Below are positions 50,023 through 63,065 of a stretch of DNA of 64,000 nucleotides, piece after piece. The DNA lies in the NCBI GenBank assembly GCA_012295275.1, contig CM022670.1, forward strand, positions 28,516,881 through 28,580,880. The letters are read 5' to 3'. The position numbers and the translations under genes were made by a program. A model generated the notes under the pieces. The model worked only from the letters and a program-made list of their open reading frames with translations. It did no database searches and was not told the DNA's origin. The DNA comes from Chrysomallon squamiferum. Lineage: Eukaryota > Mollusca > Gastropoda > Neomphalida > Peltospiridae. Position 1 is the first letter of the stretch. Each line of letters begins with the position of its first letter.

Positions 50023-52015
50023 AATAATAATATTAATAAATCTAATAATAGCTGTAAAGTAATAATGAAACCAACGTAATCATTGTTACTGTTACTTGTA
50101 TTACTATTAGTAATTAGAATAACAATAATAACAACAGCAGAAGCAAAATAATAAATTCACCGACATAACCATAATAAATAACAGGTACAGCAATAACAAC
50201 AGCGGCAACAACAACAACAGCAGCAGCAGCAACAATAATAGTATATTATAGATTATCTCACCATTTTCTATCTGCATGTAGGAGTTGTCGTCTCTGTCGC
50301 CGACGTCCACAACGTGGAGGCGTATTTTCTTCACCTGAGTAACTGTCATCAACGCCTTCGCCACGACGCTGTGCCACGTCGGCATCACACCTGCAACAGC
50401 GTCATTTAATGCAAATAAATATCACGTGACGTGGACAAGGGACGATCGAACACAAGATAGGATCTGGAAGTCGGGAGTTTTATGGGTTTTTTTCAAGCTT
50501 ATTTAAACAAAAAAATTAATATTATTAACATCTTTTGAAACATCCCGAAAAACTCTTTGAGTCTAACACTTTGACTGTCTGAGAATATAAATAAATATCT
50601 AAGTAAATGTAATATTTGTTAAAAATGAGATGCAGTGCACTTATTTATTTATTTATTTATTTGATTGTTTTCTGGAATAAACAGCCAGTCGATCAGCAGG
50701 TTGAAATGTACAGAAAGTTCTTCCTGTGACGCTATTCACGAGTTGTCTGCTCAAAACATCGCTCTTGTTTCCGTGTTATACACATACATTTATTTACGTA
50801 AGTCAGGATTTGCCTTTAGCGAAAAAAACATTTGCAAAGGAGCCGTTTCAGTCAATCTTTCAAAAAAAAAAAAAAAAAAAAAAAATTTTTTTTTTTTACG
50901 TCACCTGTTCATGAAAAAGAAGAGTGAAAGCCAATTTTTATAATGTTTGTTTTTATGTATTTTTAGCAAAGGTTGTTCTCAAAACGCAAATAAATCGGAT
51001 CTGCAGGAATATACAAAATATATTTAGATTATATGTTCTCAGCAGTCTTTAGTATGCTTCATTTTTTTTCCCCCTTCTAATTCTGTATATACGACATCAG
51101 ATACTGAATGCTTTTACATGTTCAGGTTGCCATTACGTCAGAAAATGATCACTGAATAAACATCAATAAACCGGGCTGGTTTGAATGACACAACAGATGT
51201 GCAAGGGAACTAGGTAACGATAATAATAATAAAAAGCATCAGAACAAAAATAATATGGGATTCAGGTGTGAACGTGCAATTAGGTAACGGCAGATAGAGA
51301 AATAATTATTCGAGTTATGTCATGAGTTACATAACGAAGAAAGCAGATCGTGAGTTCTGTAATAAAATACAGTTTTCGAAGACAAGTAACGAAGACAAGT
51401 AACGAAGACAAGTAACGAAGACAAGTTACACAAGTTATGTAACGCAACATAAATAATATCAGTTTCATAACGAAGAAAAAATAACATAAGTTATGTAACA
51501 GACAAAAACGTGAGTTATGTAATGTAGAAAAAATAAAATAAATTATGTAATAGAATCAAAATAACGTGGGTTATATAAAGAAGAAACAATAATGTGTGCT
51601 AGGCGATATTTATGTAACGAAGTAAAAATAGCATGAGTTGTATAACGTAGGAAAAAACAGTATGTTAGACAATAAACAAAACAAACCATGTGAGTTATGT
51701 AACAAAGAAAGTATGTAGGTGCTTAATGTAATTTATTAAAAATAAATTAAAGATGAATATAGTGTGTGCTTCGATGTCTGCTGGAAGATATGCATAAAAA
51801 ATCGCTTGAAGCTAATCAACGAGAGTAACCCCTGCAGTGATGAAAGAAGGTTTCCTCTTTTGTATCATTACAAACTACACATGTCTGAATATTTTGAATT
51901 AATAATTAATATTGTAAAACTTACCGATATTCATGGCTAAATCATTGTCCCCATGAATCAGAGAAACAAAAGCTAAGAAACACGCAGAGATCCGCCATGT
52001 CACAACACTTTTCAT
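41100..52015 (-). CDS. Ionotropic glutamate receptor, AMPA/kainate/delta type (12 coding exons, 831 aa)
   Basis: Coding exons in transcript order: 52015-51925, 50390-50262, 48673-48434, 48133-47955, 47526-47470, 46544-46278, 45876-45769, 45555-45427, 44484-44281, 43482-42653, 41664-41481, 41177-41100 (TGA). All borders are GT-AG and the phases agree. An in-frame TGA 24 bases before the ATG fixes the start. Domains: signal peptide 1-22; amino-terminal domain about 25-385; ligand-binding S1 about 390-515; M1 about 520-541; pore loop about 558-573; M3 about 585-608 with SYTANLAAF at 598-606; S2 about 612-768; M4 about 771-794; tail 797-831. It should form a tetrameric, plasma-membrane cation channel gated by an amino acid. 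The ligand pocket (Arg483, Val638, Asp686) looks more like delta-type than typical AMPA or kainate receptors, so the natural ligand may be glycine or D-serine. No subtype symbol is assigned. Confidence 0.95.
42653..43482 (-). other. Receptor exon 10: end of S1, M1, pore, M3 and S2
   Basis: A single 830-base exon encodes residues 469-744, unusually large next to the other exons (57-267 bases). It holds PLSI…R (ligand carboxylate contact Arg483), M1, the pore loop with Gln569 at the Q/R position, the M3 gate SYTANLAAF and S2 with the Trp685-Asp686 pair. Codon use is visibly GC-richer than the introns. Confidence 0.92.
43439..43594 (-). repeat. 78-bp tandem duplication spanning the exon 10 acceptor
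   Basis: Copies at 43439-43516 and 43517-43594 differ at only three positions. Each contains, on the minus strand, a TTTTAG acceptor and the codons for NATMSVAPLSINSQR. The 43439 copy continues into exon 10. In the other copy the frame meets TAA directly after the Arg codon. Both differences inside the coding part are synonymous. Confidence 0.92.
43587..43903. repeat. 55-bp minisatellite in receptor intron 9
   Basis: Units start at 43587, 43642, 43697, 43752, 43807 and 43862 (last one partial), a strict 55-bp period with only one or two variant bases (for example gcagtcac versus gcagccac). The array continues directly out of the 78-bp duplication and shares its 'gctcagattaa' end and the 'atacttag' variant. 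Confidence 0.95.
44281..45555 (-). other. Receptor exons 8-9: start of the ligand-binding domain (S1)
   Basis: Exon 8 (45555-45427) encodes the end of the amino-terminal domain and the linker. Exon 9 (44484-44281) encodes residues 401-468, with EKPFTMLKRD and GNDRFEGFAVDLL, the typical start of S1 in AMPA/kainate-type receptors, and ends at GELLAG. The large intron between exons 9 and 10 carries the 55-bp satellite. Confidence 0.9.
46121..46230. repeat. 30-bp ACT/ACA-rich tandem repeat in receptor intron 6
   Basis: Three exact or near-exact units 'caacaactaaatctactaca' + 'actactacta' start at 46121, 46151 and 46181, followed by a degenerate fourth. Confidence 0.85.
46557..46692. repeat. (AAAAT)n/(AAAT)n array next to the exon 6 acceptor
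   Basis: On the minus strand this is a 136-bp T-rich array ending 13 bases before the exon 6 acceptor (46544/46545), so it may serve as the pyrimidine tract. Confidence 0.85.
48347..48421. repeat. (AG)n microsatellite beside the exon 3 donor
   Basis: A pure array of about 37 AG units. On the receptor strand it reads (CT)n and begins about 12 bases after the exon 3 donor GT (48433-48432). Confidence 0.95.
48960..49255. repeat. Degenerate (CT)n/(CTAT)n tract in receptor intron 2
   Basis: Some 300 bp of TCTC, TCTA, TCCA and TACC tetranucleotide variants. Ser/Leu-rich open frames across it are repeat artefacts. Confidence 0.8.
49960..50030. repeat. (GAT)n microsatellite in receptor intron 2
   Basis: An imperfect GATGAT/AATAAT array of about 20 units, 230 bp downstream (minus strand) of exon 2. 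Confidence 0.85.
51300..51715. repeat. Degenerate satellite with an inner 13-bp repeat in receptor intron 1
   Basis: A loose unit of about 30-40 bp ('gagttatgtaacgaagaaaa') recurs some ten times. Within it, four exact copies of cgaagacaagtaa start at 51377, 51390, 51403 and 51416, a second, younger level of repetition. The array lies between coding exons 1 and 2. Confidence 0.75.
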
Positions 52016-53152
52016 TATGTACACAACGTGGCTCTGCTCACCTCAGATAACACCTAGAACAAAAATATATGTATAAATATACAAGTATAAATATATTTCA
52101 AACTAACTTATAAAAATGTACATAAATTAAGGCACACACACATATATACAAACAAACGCACACATACAGAAACATATGTAATTTACATAACATAAATCAA
52201 CGGTATCACAAAATTGTTACAGAAAAGACCAAAGTGTGTGCTTTGATGTAGGACAGTCCATGTAAAACACCCTGTTCTGTTAACATAAAACATTACATCG
52301 TAATAAAGAAGGATAAAATAAAAGAAGTAGAAGATTAGAATGAAGAAGAAGAAGAAGAATGGGATAGGTAGAAATATATACATATATATACATATTCCAA
52401 AGTCTATCTACGTAACAAAAAGGTAAAACATACACAAATCCCGAAATTATATACGTTTTTATGTACGTTGTTGATTTAATTTCCCTAAAATATTAAAATC
52501 AAATGATCTAGAATCACCGCATCTCAATAATAAAATCTAAATATTATGATTTTTATCATATTAAAAAAGAAAAGAGCTACTAAAAGACTAAAAAGCTGAA
52601 TTAGATTTAATTCGATTACATTCGATTTTATTTATAACAGCAGCGAAAATAAACCAACGACATAAATCCTGGTATCTGTAGTATCATACAGTTATCATTA
52701 TGAATAACCTAACTGCCATGGGGAATGATTTATGCATTGACATGTCGTGTTTTTCTCTCTCTTCAACAAACAGTTACAATGTAACGTGACACTTTGAATG
52801 GTTTTCGCCTCGCCTTCTTTTTCTGCAGTAGGAACTGGGGATTGGACGCGTGGTTTTTGGCGATGTGGTCGTCTGCCAAATCAAACACGAGCGCTAAGCG
52901 GTGTTTGATTCCTAAAACTACAGATGTACCGTTCGTTCAGGAAGTCTGGTATTAGCAGAACACCGAATTTGTTTTAACCTCAGTCTAAAACCATGAAGGG
53001 AAATAAGATATACAAAAGAAAAAAAGAAAAAAAATTGCTTTGTACCATGCAAAATTTAAAAAACAAAACAGAACAAAATAATTATATAGAAATATGGTAA
53101 AGGGAAGAATAGTGAAGCTCGGATTAAGAGAAATGATCGGGCTTGACTTTAC

Positions 53153-53162
53153 ACACACAGAG

Positions 53163-53198
<36 letters not shown>
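53153..53198. repeat. (AC)n microsatellite
   Basis: About 20 AC units with one GAG interruption near the left end. Confidence 0.9.
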
Positions 53199-53201
<3 letters not shown>

Positions 53202-53908
53202 ATCTTATTGTCGATTATTAAATTATACATTTTAGATATTATCTTGCTAGTTTGTCTTATTTCAGTTTCAAAGATTTCAAAACAGAATTATAGCAAAATA
53301 AAACAAAAATCTACGTACATTTCAAAATTTATAAAAAATGCTCTCTGATGTATGAAATAAAGAAACTAAATAACTAACAAACTAACTAACCAACCAACCA
53401 CCTAGTTATATAAATAAATCAAATAAATCAAATAAATAAATAAAAATAAAAATATATAAATACATAAACAAACAAACAACAAAAATCGAAAACCATATAT
53501 TAACAGGCTGTCAAAACTGTTGGAAATATCAGATGCTTTTCTCTTTGTTAATAAACAGTGAAACTATACAAAATTCAGATTATACACACAAATACAACCA
53601 TTAAAACACATAACTAAAATCTACAAACTTATGCAGCGATTACCTGAACAACTGCTGAGTAAAACAACACGATGGTTTACTATTGAAAATTAAACATCTG
53701 TCAATTTCAGCGATGTGTCTCTTTGCTTTTGTGTTTAGTCATGGTTTTTATCATTTAAAATGAATTACAGAATGCAGACAATAGTGTTACACCCAGAGCA
53801 GGCGAGCAGCTGTTCAAATAGTTTTACATTTGCTAATAGTAGCTGTAGACACAGAAGTACCTGCTCCAGTTCAAAATAATAAATAGGTGTTAGAATAGTG
53901 ACATCAAA

Positions 53909-53939
<31 letters not shown>

Positions 53940-54128
53940 AATGAATGAAAGAAAAAAAAAATTACTTAAGTTGAACATGGAGATGGTTAATAATAATAAT
54001 AGTAAAATAACAAAAACAGGGAGGAGAAAAACAAGAAGAACACCACTACCGACACCACCACCACCACCACCAACAGCAGCAACAACAACAACAACAACAA
54101 CAACAACAACCATAACAATAATAATAAT

Positions 54129-54162
<34 letters not shown>

Positions 54163-54280
54163 GTTTTGGTAATGGTATTATTGTTATTAGTAGCTGTAGT
54201 TGTAGTAATAGTAGTAGCAGCTGTAGTGCTTAGTATAACTGGTGTTACCGTGATGAAGACGACGAGGATGGTGATGACTG

Positions 54281-54341
<61 letters not shown>

Positions 54342-54441
54342 GTCTATCTATCTATCTATCAATCTATCAATCTATCTATCTACCTATCTATCAATCTATC
54401 CGTCTATCTATCTATCAATCTACCAATCAATCAATCAATCA

Positions 54442-54508
<67 letters not shown>

Positions 54509-54519
54509 GATCTATCTAT
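54281..54519. repeat. (TATC)n tetranucleotide array
   Basis: About 60 units, TATC with TGTC, AATC, TACC and CGTC variants, nearly 240 bp long. It follows (ACC)n, (AAC)n and (AAT)n blocks at about 54050-54160. Confidence 0.95.
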
Positions 54520-55447
54520 ATAAAGATGGTTACAATAAAGTAAATACTGTCATTTCTACGTAAAATGACAATTTTAGTAACAATAAAAATGATGAAATTA
54601 TAAATGAAACTAAATAATTATCACAAACCTTTTAATCAGAATCTCAGAAAAACTAACATTCCATGCTGGACAGATTTCTGTGAAACAGTGGCAAGTAACT
54701 CTGTGAAAGTCAACTCTTGCAATTAGTTTTACTCCGGTTACACGTTGTGGCAGATTAAAAGTAATTGATGGCAAAGCCGTGAATTCGTTCAGATTTACCG
54801 TATAATTTAGGTACGATGATTGTTTAAGTTGTCACAAAATTCGCGAGCAAACGCGCTGGAAGGATAGGTACAAGCATGCAAAACTACACTCTCTGACAAA
54901 ACCCTGACAGTCAGTAAATACGTCTTCAAAGTTTAGCACATCTACTTGATATAATAACAACAGATTACATTTAGCGAGAATATATTAATGTTTATATGTT
55001 ATTAAACACCCCTCTTCTTTTTAGCAATCCCAGCAGTACTGAGTACCACTTTAATTTGGAACACTCCGTACGAACTGCACCCATTAAAGTTTATGACCAA
55101 AACAAGAATTCGTATGTGTTGTTGTTGGTGGTGTTGTCGTATTCGCCAAAGTTTTGCCAGTTAAATCTATTTTATCTTTCTGAGACATTTAGTACCCCGA
55201 TTTTATCTGGCGAATGAAATAAAATGAAGAGTTTATTAAGTGATAGGAGATTATTATTAATCATAATGTCAGCCTTGATGTAAAACAGATAGTCGCGCGT
55301 GAAACAAACAAGTGGGTGACGTATCCCTGTTAGACATTTAATACCTGTTACTGTCTGTTAAAACATTATTACACCCACGATTATACAGCGAGTGCTGTTT
55401 TGGGGTTAAGTAAGTGCCTCTCTGAAAGCCGTTAAACGTTCAGATAG

Positions 55448-55512
<65 letters not shown>
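55448..55512. repeat. (ATT)n microsatellite
   Basis: A pure trinucleotide run of about 21 units. Confidence 0.95.
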
Positions 55513-55514
<2 letters not shown>

Positions 55515-58500
55515 TTTTTTCTCTTACCATTAGCAATCTAACGACTGACCATAATAATAGAAAAATAACAACATATATACACACACACACACAAATATAT
55601 ATATACGTACATACACACATATATACATAAATATACACATACATCATTTATACGTACATACATCCATACAAACATACATATATATTAAGAACATACATTC
55701 ATATACGTCGATACTTATTATAATCACATAGAAATACATTTATTTATGTGTCAGTATTCGGTTTTATATGATTATATGTTAAAAGTAGATATCGAAAAAT
55801 ACATGGACCTTTTTTCTGACTACTGTGTTTTAAAGTAACACCATTCATCATAAAACTCGTATAAACGTTTGACTATTTGTGTTTACATGCTTTCTGGACT
55901 CCTTACTGTTTCTCTAACTGCTGTTTGCCATGCAGACACGATACTTGTAGGTGGAAACGAAGATCTATGAAGTCTAACTTTCGTTAACGTCAGGCTGTAT
56001 GTAACAAGCAAGGCTCAGCCGGTGGTAAAACACAGATGTCTGTATCAAAGACACGTAGCTGCTGATGACGATTAACAGAAGCTGAACGTTGTCGACATGC
56101 CACATAGTGTCAAAGATCAAAGCGTGGACGGTCTAGGAATTCACTTCTTGTTGTAACTGAGAATAACATGATTAACTTAGTCAAGCTCTAATTACTGATG
56201 GAAACAAAATGCATCGTGTTCTGCAGACGAGTGTACTTAGCTTAATAAGACAAAATGCGTTTCTTATTCCACTCTAAGTTATCAAGGTTCGTACACTCGG
56301 GGTTATCAATGAAGTGTGCAAAGGAAGATTCAAAATTTCAGGAGTGGCGCCATTTTGGGGTGTTGCTATGGTCATAACTTGATAAAATTAATTTAATTAT
56401 TAAAAACATGCACACAATACAAGACCAAAAAAGAAGATGACGAAGAAGAAGAAGAAAAAGAAGGAAAAAGAGAGAAAGAGAGAGAGAAAGAAAGAAAGAA
56501 AAAAAATCTATAAAATATAAAAAAAACAACAAAAGGGTGAGTGTTGAGTGCAGCAGTCAGCCTGTAGTCTGTATGGACAAGATGAATGTATCGTGTTTTG
56601 CTCATTACCAAACCTTCCGACAACATGTGTTTGTCGACAACACGTCCTATTTATAACGGTGGTCTGGTCTAAAAAAAAAAAAAAAACCCTCCCCCCAAAA
56701 AACCCCAATAAATAAAAAAATAAAATAATAATAATAATATATATTTTTTTGACTTCTAAAGTCTAACAGTTAATGATAATTAGTGTCTTTAAATGGGAAG
56801 ATGGTGATAAAGGTTTTTTTTACTATTAACAAGAGTTTAAAATAGAATGGAAGCGTCTAGTTCCTTTCTCAATTATCATTATTATATATAAACGATGTTT
56901 GGCATTTAAGTTAAAATGCAAAATAAACGTCATTCATTGCTTGAGCTATAATTTCCGATAAATATCATAAATTCATTGATAAGTATCTTTCCATAGACTT
57001 ACTATGTCTTTTTCAGTTTTAAGGGTACTATGGACGCGATGGTTCATTTACTATAGCATAATATATCATTCTTTTTACACAGTAAAGTTACCATATTTTA
57101 AACTCGTCATAGGTTGAATAGGCCAAATATTAAATTCTAAAACTATACATTCCAGCGAAGACAGAAATACAAAAACGTTTATGCAAATAACACAAATAAA
57201 CCGAATGAAAACCGAATACCTCTGCAAGATAATCGACATGAATTTCTCGCTTAGGTCAAATATTACAACTCTGTAGGTCAAATATTACAAACAGTGACGT
57301 GAAGAAAACATTCATTTAATGTTATATTTTTGTTATCGCCTTAACTTGCAGTTTATATTTCAGTTAAACATACTTTTTATACATCTTGGCTGAAATTCAA
57401 TATTCGTTTTTGCTTTATTCGAATCCTGCGTTATCTATCTAAACTGAAGGTATTTTTTTGTGGGGGGGAAATAAAAAACAATAAAAAAGGAATTGAAGAA
57501 AAAAGGAAAAATGAAGAAAATGTAAATAAGTGAAAAAAATATAATGAAATAAAATTAATAAAAAAACATAAAGCAGTTAAATAAATGAAATATTTTAAGC
57601 TATTTTCTGTGTATCTATATAATTATGTATGTGTCTATGTATATCTATGTGTATATATGTTTGTATATATGTGTTTGTGTGTGTGTGTGTAATTGTGTTA
57701 TATGGAAATGCTTGTATATAATTGTATTATACGAATTTGTATATAAGTATGCATGTGTATGTGTATATATATTATATCTATGCATGTACGAATGATATAG
57801 ACACATACCATGCATGTATTTACATGTACTTGTAAATAATGTATAAATAAAAATATCTGTACATCGTCTAATTAATTATATGTATGTGCACCGAGCTGAA
57901 ATAACTAACTTAAAAACCACACAACACACAGTACTTGAAAAACATATTTTCCTCTAACAGATCATTCTCCTTTTTATCCTGGACGAGCCAGAGCAGACTG
58001 GAACCAATACTCAGTTTAATACAGCAAACTGAAAAATTATATCACAGTCATTCACATTAATTGTCTTTATTTAGATGTTTGCTGGTGATACGTTTAATAG
58101 TTACGAACATCACACACAGCTTCAATACAAACCCTTGGGAGATGCAGATTAAATATTAAAATAATTTGCTATCGATACGAATGAGGTTTGACACAGCTCC
58201 AAGCAAGATGTAATTGTATTAATATAAAGGTGTGTTTTAGCCTGTGGCTATATGTTTCGTATTGATGTAACGGTGTTGTTCTGATGCACTAGAGGCTATC
58301 TGTAAATATTGAATTTATATATTATATCAGTGTATGGCTGTGTGCATGTATTATGTATAGGCATATATGCGTTTATAGTAAGCATGTACATCCATAAATG
58401 TTTAAAATGTATACATCTATAAAACAACGGTTGAGAAAATAAACAACATACTTTAAATTTAATAAGAAATCTGATGTGGCAAGTAAAATGAGAAGCTTAA

Positions 58501-59205
58501 TATTATCATTACATTAGTGAAACGTGCATACAATAAAACCATTTTATAACATAAATAATGAAAAATTATACTAGGAAATCAAAAACACTGACGCAGTGAA
58601 AAAGAGCAATAATTTTAGATCTAGGACGATCGGTTAACGTTTTATTTGATTTTAGTTTGTATGTTTTTCGTTTTTCTAAAATCGTACCTCTTCTCACTAC
58701 GTATATATATATTTTTTTTTTATAATTTAGAAAATACATCTCAGTATTTTATATTTGTAGGCAAAAGAATAATGCTCTTTGCTACTGAATTCAGGCTGCA
58801 AAGACATCTTATTTGACACTGTACATTAACAGGCCAGTTTTTCATATGGAATTAACCACAACCATAGAGTATGTATAATGCGACTAATTTTGGCATATAT
58901 GGTCACTAAATTCGTGACGAAGATAAAATAACGAACTTTCTATATAATCTTGAAATACAATACACATGCAGTCAAGTTGACGAATCAAAGTATAAACGAG
59001 GAATATATCTATATACAATATTTAACATTTCTGGTCTAACAACACGAGAAATACAAAGGAAACAGAATGTCCATCTGCCTTCAGATACAAACAGATCCCT
59101 AGAGACAGACAAATCAACGATTCGTGTATCATTAATGTAATTATTTCAATTGATTAATTAATTTGTCCCAGTTATTGTTTGTTTTTGCTTGAGCCAACTT
59201 TTTCC

Positions 59206-59278
<73 letters not shown>

Positions 59279-59293
59279 CAACAACAACAACAA
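59206..59293. repeat. (AAT)n-(AAC)n microsatellite
   Basis: About 24 AAT units followed by five AAC units. Confidence 0.95.
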
Positions 59294-59430
59294 TAATATT
59301 AACAACGAAAGTAGCATCACCACCACCATTACCACAGTAAAAATGAACGATAATAATAACAAAAAATGTTTAATTCTTTTCATTAATTTGTATTTGATGT
59401 TGAAAACAACAGCAAAATAAAAACTGTTGA

Positions 59431-59433
<3 letters not shown>

Positions 59434-59518
<85 letters not shown>
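59434..59518. repeat. (CT)n microsatellite
   Basis: A pure array of about 42 CT units. Confidence 0.95.
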
Positions 59519-59521
<3 letters not shown>

Positions 59522-59767
59522 GTTTATATGAAGTGATATATTCATGAACTGAAAATAAAATAAAAATAAAAAACTCGCCCCCCGAAAAGACTAAATTTAA
59601 TTTAATAAAAAATTGTTGAAGATAAATTATCACTGCATTGCTGAAAATCGTAGTACATGTGTTAAGATAATTAAAATTAATTACGTATATAATACATATA
59701 TACGTACAGATATATATTCACAGACACATAACAAAAAGAAAATCAATGTGTACAGTTTGTAACTCAC

Positions 59768-59960
59768 AGTAACAGAACGTGAAGACACGACATCTCGTCT
59801 GTAGTAGTAGGAGGGGTTACGATCAGTTTCTTTAACCAGTCGCTAACAATCTTTGTAATAATCCGGCTCCTCGCATCTCCTGATTTTCACTAACTTTTTT
59901 TCTTGTCCACCACTCTCATATCTCTTTAAACATCAGCAACCATCTTTGCTCCGTGTTAAA
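59768..59960 (-). other. Possible non-coding 5' exon of the glutamate receptor
   Basis: On the minus strand this is a unique, GC-richer stretch ending at ACT|GTGAGT (donor GT at 59767-59766). The receptor needs an exon upstream of 52053, and this is one of a few plausible sites. The right boundary is a guess. There is no direct evidence that it is joined to the gene. Confidence 0.2.
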
Positions 59961-61076
59961 ATCCGTCGCGCGGATCGTATGAACAGTTATGCAACACCTG
60001 AACCGTTAATTACTTCTGAAATCAGGTAAAGATAACCACCATCCATCAGATACATGAAAAACAGTAAATGGTGAGGTTTTTAGAGACCAAAGAAAAAGCA
60101 ACACATGTAGAGTCCTGGTGAAATATCGATTCGATATGGAAATTCTGAGTAAAGCGCTACAAGCGATATCACCATCATGAGCAAAACAGTCCGCAGTTTA
60201 GCGTCTGCTTTTAACTCGTTTTATAGCCGGTCTGAACACTCGCCATATCACCTGTCTGTGCGTGAGACTGTTTCAAATCATAATTAACCAATAATACAGA
60301 AATAAAGAAAACATGAAAACTGAAAGTGCAGAAGTCCATACAAACAAATTATCGGTAAACGAAATCAACAGATCAGTTTTACTTTAGAACCAGTTTGAAC
60401 ACTTACCAAATAAATACAATTTCTGTGTATTTCAAATTAAAATTAACTAATAATGAAGTAATAAAGGAAACCTGTGGATGTGAATTGCAGAAATCCGTAC
60501 ATGCAATGATAAAGATCAGTGAAAACAATCAACAGTTTAATGTTATTTCATGTCCGGTGTACAGGGAGTGTGAACATCCGCCAAACAAACTCCGACTGGA
60601 TGTATTTCAAATTATACGTCTGTTATCACATATTTCATCAAAGACTACGATTTAGGTTTTCAGTGTTAGACTGGGCTGGGCCTATACGCGAAAACAAAAA
60701 TATATGCAAACTGACTTTAAATATGAAGGATTACGAAATGTTTAAATGTAGATTAATGGTTCCGAGTTATTGGGAAGGAGTCTGTTTTAAAATACAGATT
60801 TGCTGAATACAGTGATAAAATAGATAAAATATTTATGCTATAAAAATAAATGAATAAACATCAAGTGAAAAAATAAAATAAATAAGAACAATAAAATAAT
60901 AACATCACACGAACACGGTATTAATTTTTGATGACATCTGGGAGGACTGCCACTTGGTAACGAATATTTATGTCTGTGTTGTATCGTGTTTATTGCACCA
61001 CTGTTAATGTAATATTATTAATGATAACACTTCCAAGGTTTTATTGTACACTTAGAAAATATTCAATTTAATTTAA

Positions 61077-61133
<57 letters not shown>
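61077..61133. repeat. (AAT)n microsatellite
   Basis: About 19 units, pure. Confidence 0.95.
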
Positions 61134-61138
<5 letters not shown>

Positions 61139-61489
61139 TAAAAATGAAGAAGAATATATATTTAGTAATTATTCGTTAATTCTACCTGATTATTTTCTTT
61201 TCTTTGCCGGGGACGTGAAACAGTTTTCAGATTCGTGAAACCTCAGTGGACCGATTTTGGGTTGTAAAACTGTCGGAAACAGTTGCTAAGTCGACTATCA
61301 CCATAAACGATGAAATGGTTTCCGTGATTATAAAATTCCTATGTATTGTTATAGGGCAGTAATTGACGCTGACATTTCCTAGCAGTTGACTGCATAATTA
61401 CATTTACAGTACAGACTTCATAAACAGTCGAGACATTGTACGTTATACCAAGGTCAAGAGGGAGAGAGAGTCTCTCTCTAACACACTCA

Positions 61490-61508
61490 AACACACACAC
61501 ACACACAC

Positions 61509-61592
<84 letters not shown>
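61490..61592. repeat. (AC)n-(AG)n compound microsatellite
   Basis: About nine AC units (61490-61509), then about 40 AG units (61513-61592). Confidence 0.95.
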
Positions 61593-61595
<3 letters not shown>

Positions 61596-61957
61596 TATTC
61601 CATACTGTCGTCTATACCAGATCATACAATGACACGACAACATCTGCAAAAGAATATTAAAACGATTGTTTTCCTCTACTTCATCCATATTTTTTCACTG
61701 GATTTTGAAACCCAGGCGCCTCTCAGTTGGCCATATTCTATAGCTCTTCTACTCAAAAATGTCAGAGATTCTATCTACGGGCGAGGTAAATAAACGTCCC
61801 AAACGAGAAAAAGAGACATAAATAGACAGAAAACAGAGAAAAAGAGAAAAAAAAAATGATAAAAAGTAAAAAAAAAAATGACATCAGAAGAAAAAGAAAA
61901 AAAAAGAAATACAAATAAAAAATAATGATGGTCTTGTCCTTTACATATATATATATC

Positions 61958-61962
<5 letters not shown>

Positions 61963-62000
<38 letters not shown>

Positions 62001-62005
62001 AACAT

Positions 62006-62102
<97 letters not shown>
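61963..62102. repeat. (AC)n-(AT)n-(AG)n compound microsatellite
   Basis: An AC array (61963-61991), a short TATA block, then about 47 AG units (62008-62102), the longest AG array in the window. Confidence 0.95.
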
Positions 62103-62104
<2 letters not shown>

Positions 62105-62978
62105 GTGTACACCATGACAAAGATGTGCTAAAATTGAATGATGCAATACTGACTTTAAAAAAACAGATAAAACACATGTTCTTTATAAATGTAGAAGGTC
62201 TGATAGAACTTACATAAAAAACACTCAATTACGAGTTGTAGTTTGTACTATATTTAGATCACTCGTTTTTTAAACCAGGCATTTGCTTTTAAAATTGTTT
62301 TAAAATATATTAATACGAAGGATAAGTCACAAAATTCTTTCACAGATATTTAAAACTATGTTTTAAAGAAATTAGTGATTATTGACTAAATATGTAAATA
62401 AATAAACAAATATAAAAAACATAGAAATAGAAATAAAAAGAAGAAAAGAAAAGAAAAGAAAAAGAAAAGAACGAAAGAAACAAAAACGAGCAATACACAT
62501 TATAACAAACAACACGAACTACATAAATATAAATAAATAATAATAAAACGAAATAAACAACAATGACTAATAAATACATGAATTAAAATATAATACAATA
62601 TTAAAGAAATATTTAAAACATAAAGAAATAAAATAAAATGGAAAAGCTATTCATCAATGTTTTTTAAAAACAAAAATCACAAAAGCAAAAAAATTAATAA
62701 TAAATAATATCGAAAGTAATCAATAAATAATAACCTACAAGTTTGCATTGTATCTTTTATACAAGGATTGACATAAATATTTATTAATTTTACACTTATT
62801 GCTCTGAGCAGTCCACACCAAATTATTATTTTTTTTTTTTACTAGTATCCAAGAGCCCAGTGCACGATAAAAGTGTATGACACAACAGTATTATGAGACC
62901 TGAATGACACATGCAATGTGTTTATAAAAAAAATATTTCTTAACAGAAAATTCACAAAGGATAACTGTTAACACAGAA

Positions 62979-62981
<3 letters not shown>

Positions 62982-63063
<82 letters not shown>
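62982..63063. repeat. (AG)n microsatellite
   Basis: A pure array of about 41 AG units. Confidence 0.95.

Positions 63064-63065
<2 letters not shown>

Larger units (their letters stand above)
47955..52053 (-). other. Receptor exons 1-4: leader, signal peptide and first half of the amino-terminal domain
   Basis: The first coding exon (acceptor at 52054/52053) has 38 bases of leader, then an ATG and a hydrophobic signal peptide (ISACFLAFVSLIHG core). Exons 2-4 encode a periplasmic-binding-like lobe, including LHGIIGPYDNAVGLAVEDLN and WKKISVFYDDDM. Because the exon has an upstream acceptor, at least one further 5' exon must exist. Confidence 0.9.
52054..59767. other. Presumed first intron or 5' flank of the receptor; no coding exon found
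   Basis: No convincing coding exon on either strand. GC-richer unique patches (about 52790-52980 and 53640-53880) have isolated donor-like sites on the minus strand (for example TTCAG|GTAATC at 53644/53643). They could be untranslated exons. The rest is simple repeats and AT-rich DNA. Confidence 0.5.

Noticed and set aside
53640-53880. Donor-like sites on the minus strand as receptor 5' exons
   Set aside because: Plausible but not separable from chance: several sites compete and no acceptor or start site supports one of them.
53941-54543. 200-codon plus-strand open frame
   Set aside because: It runs through ACC, AAC, AAT and TATC simple repeats and encodes homopolymeric or Tyr-Leu-Ser-Ile repeats only.
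61436-62228. Arg/Glu and Ser/Leu dipeptide-repeat open frames on both strands
   Set aside because: Direct translations of AG/CT dinucleotide arrays.
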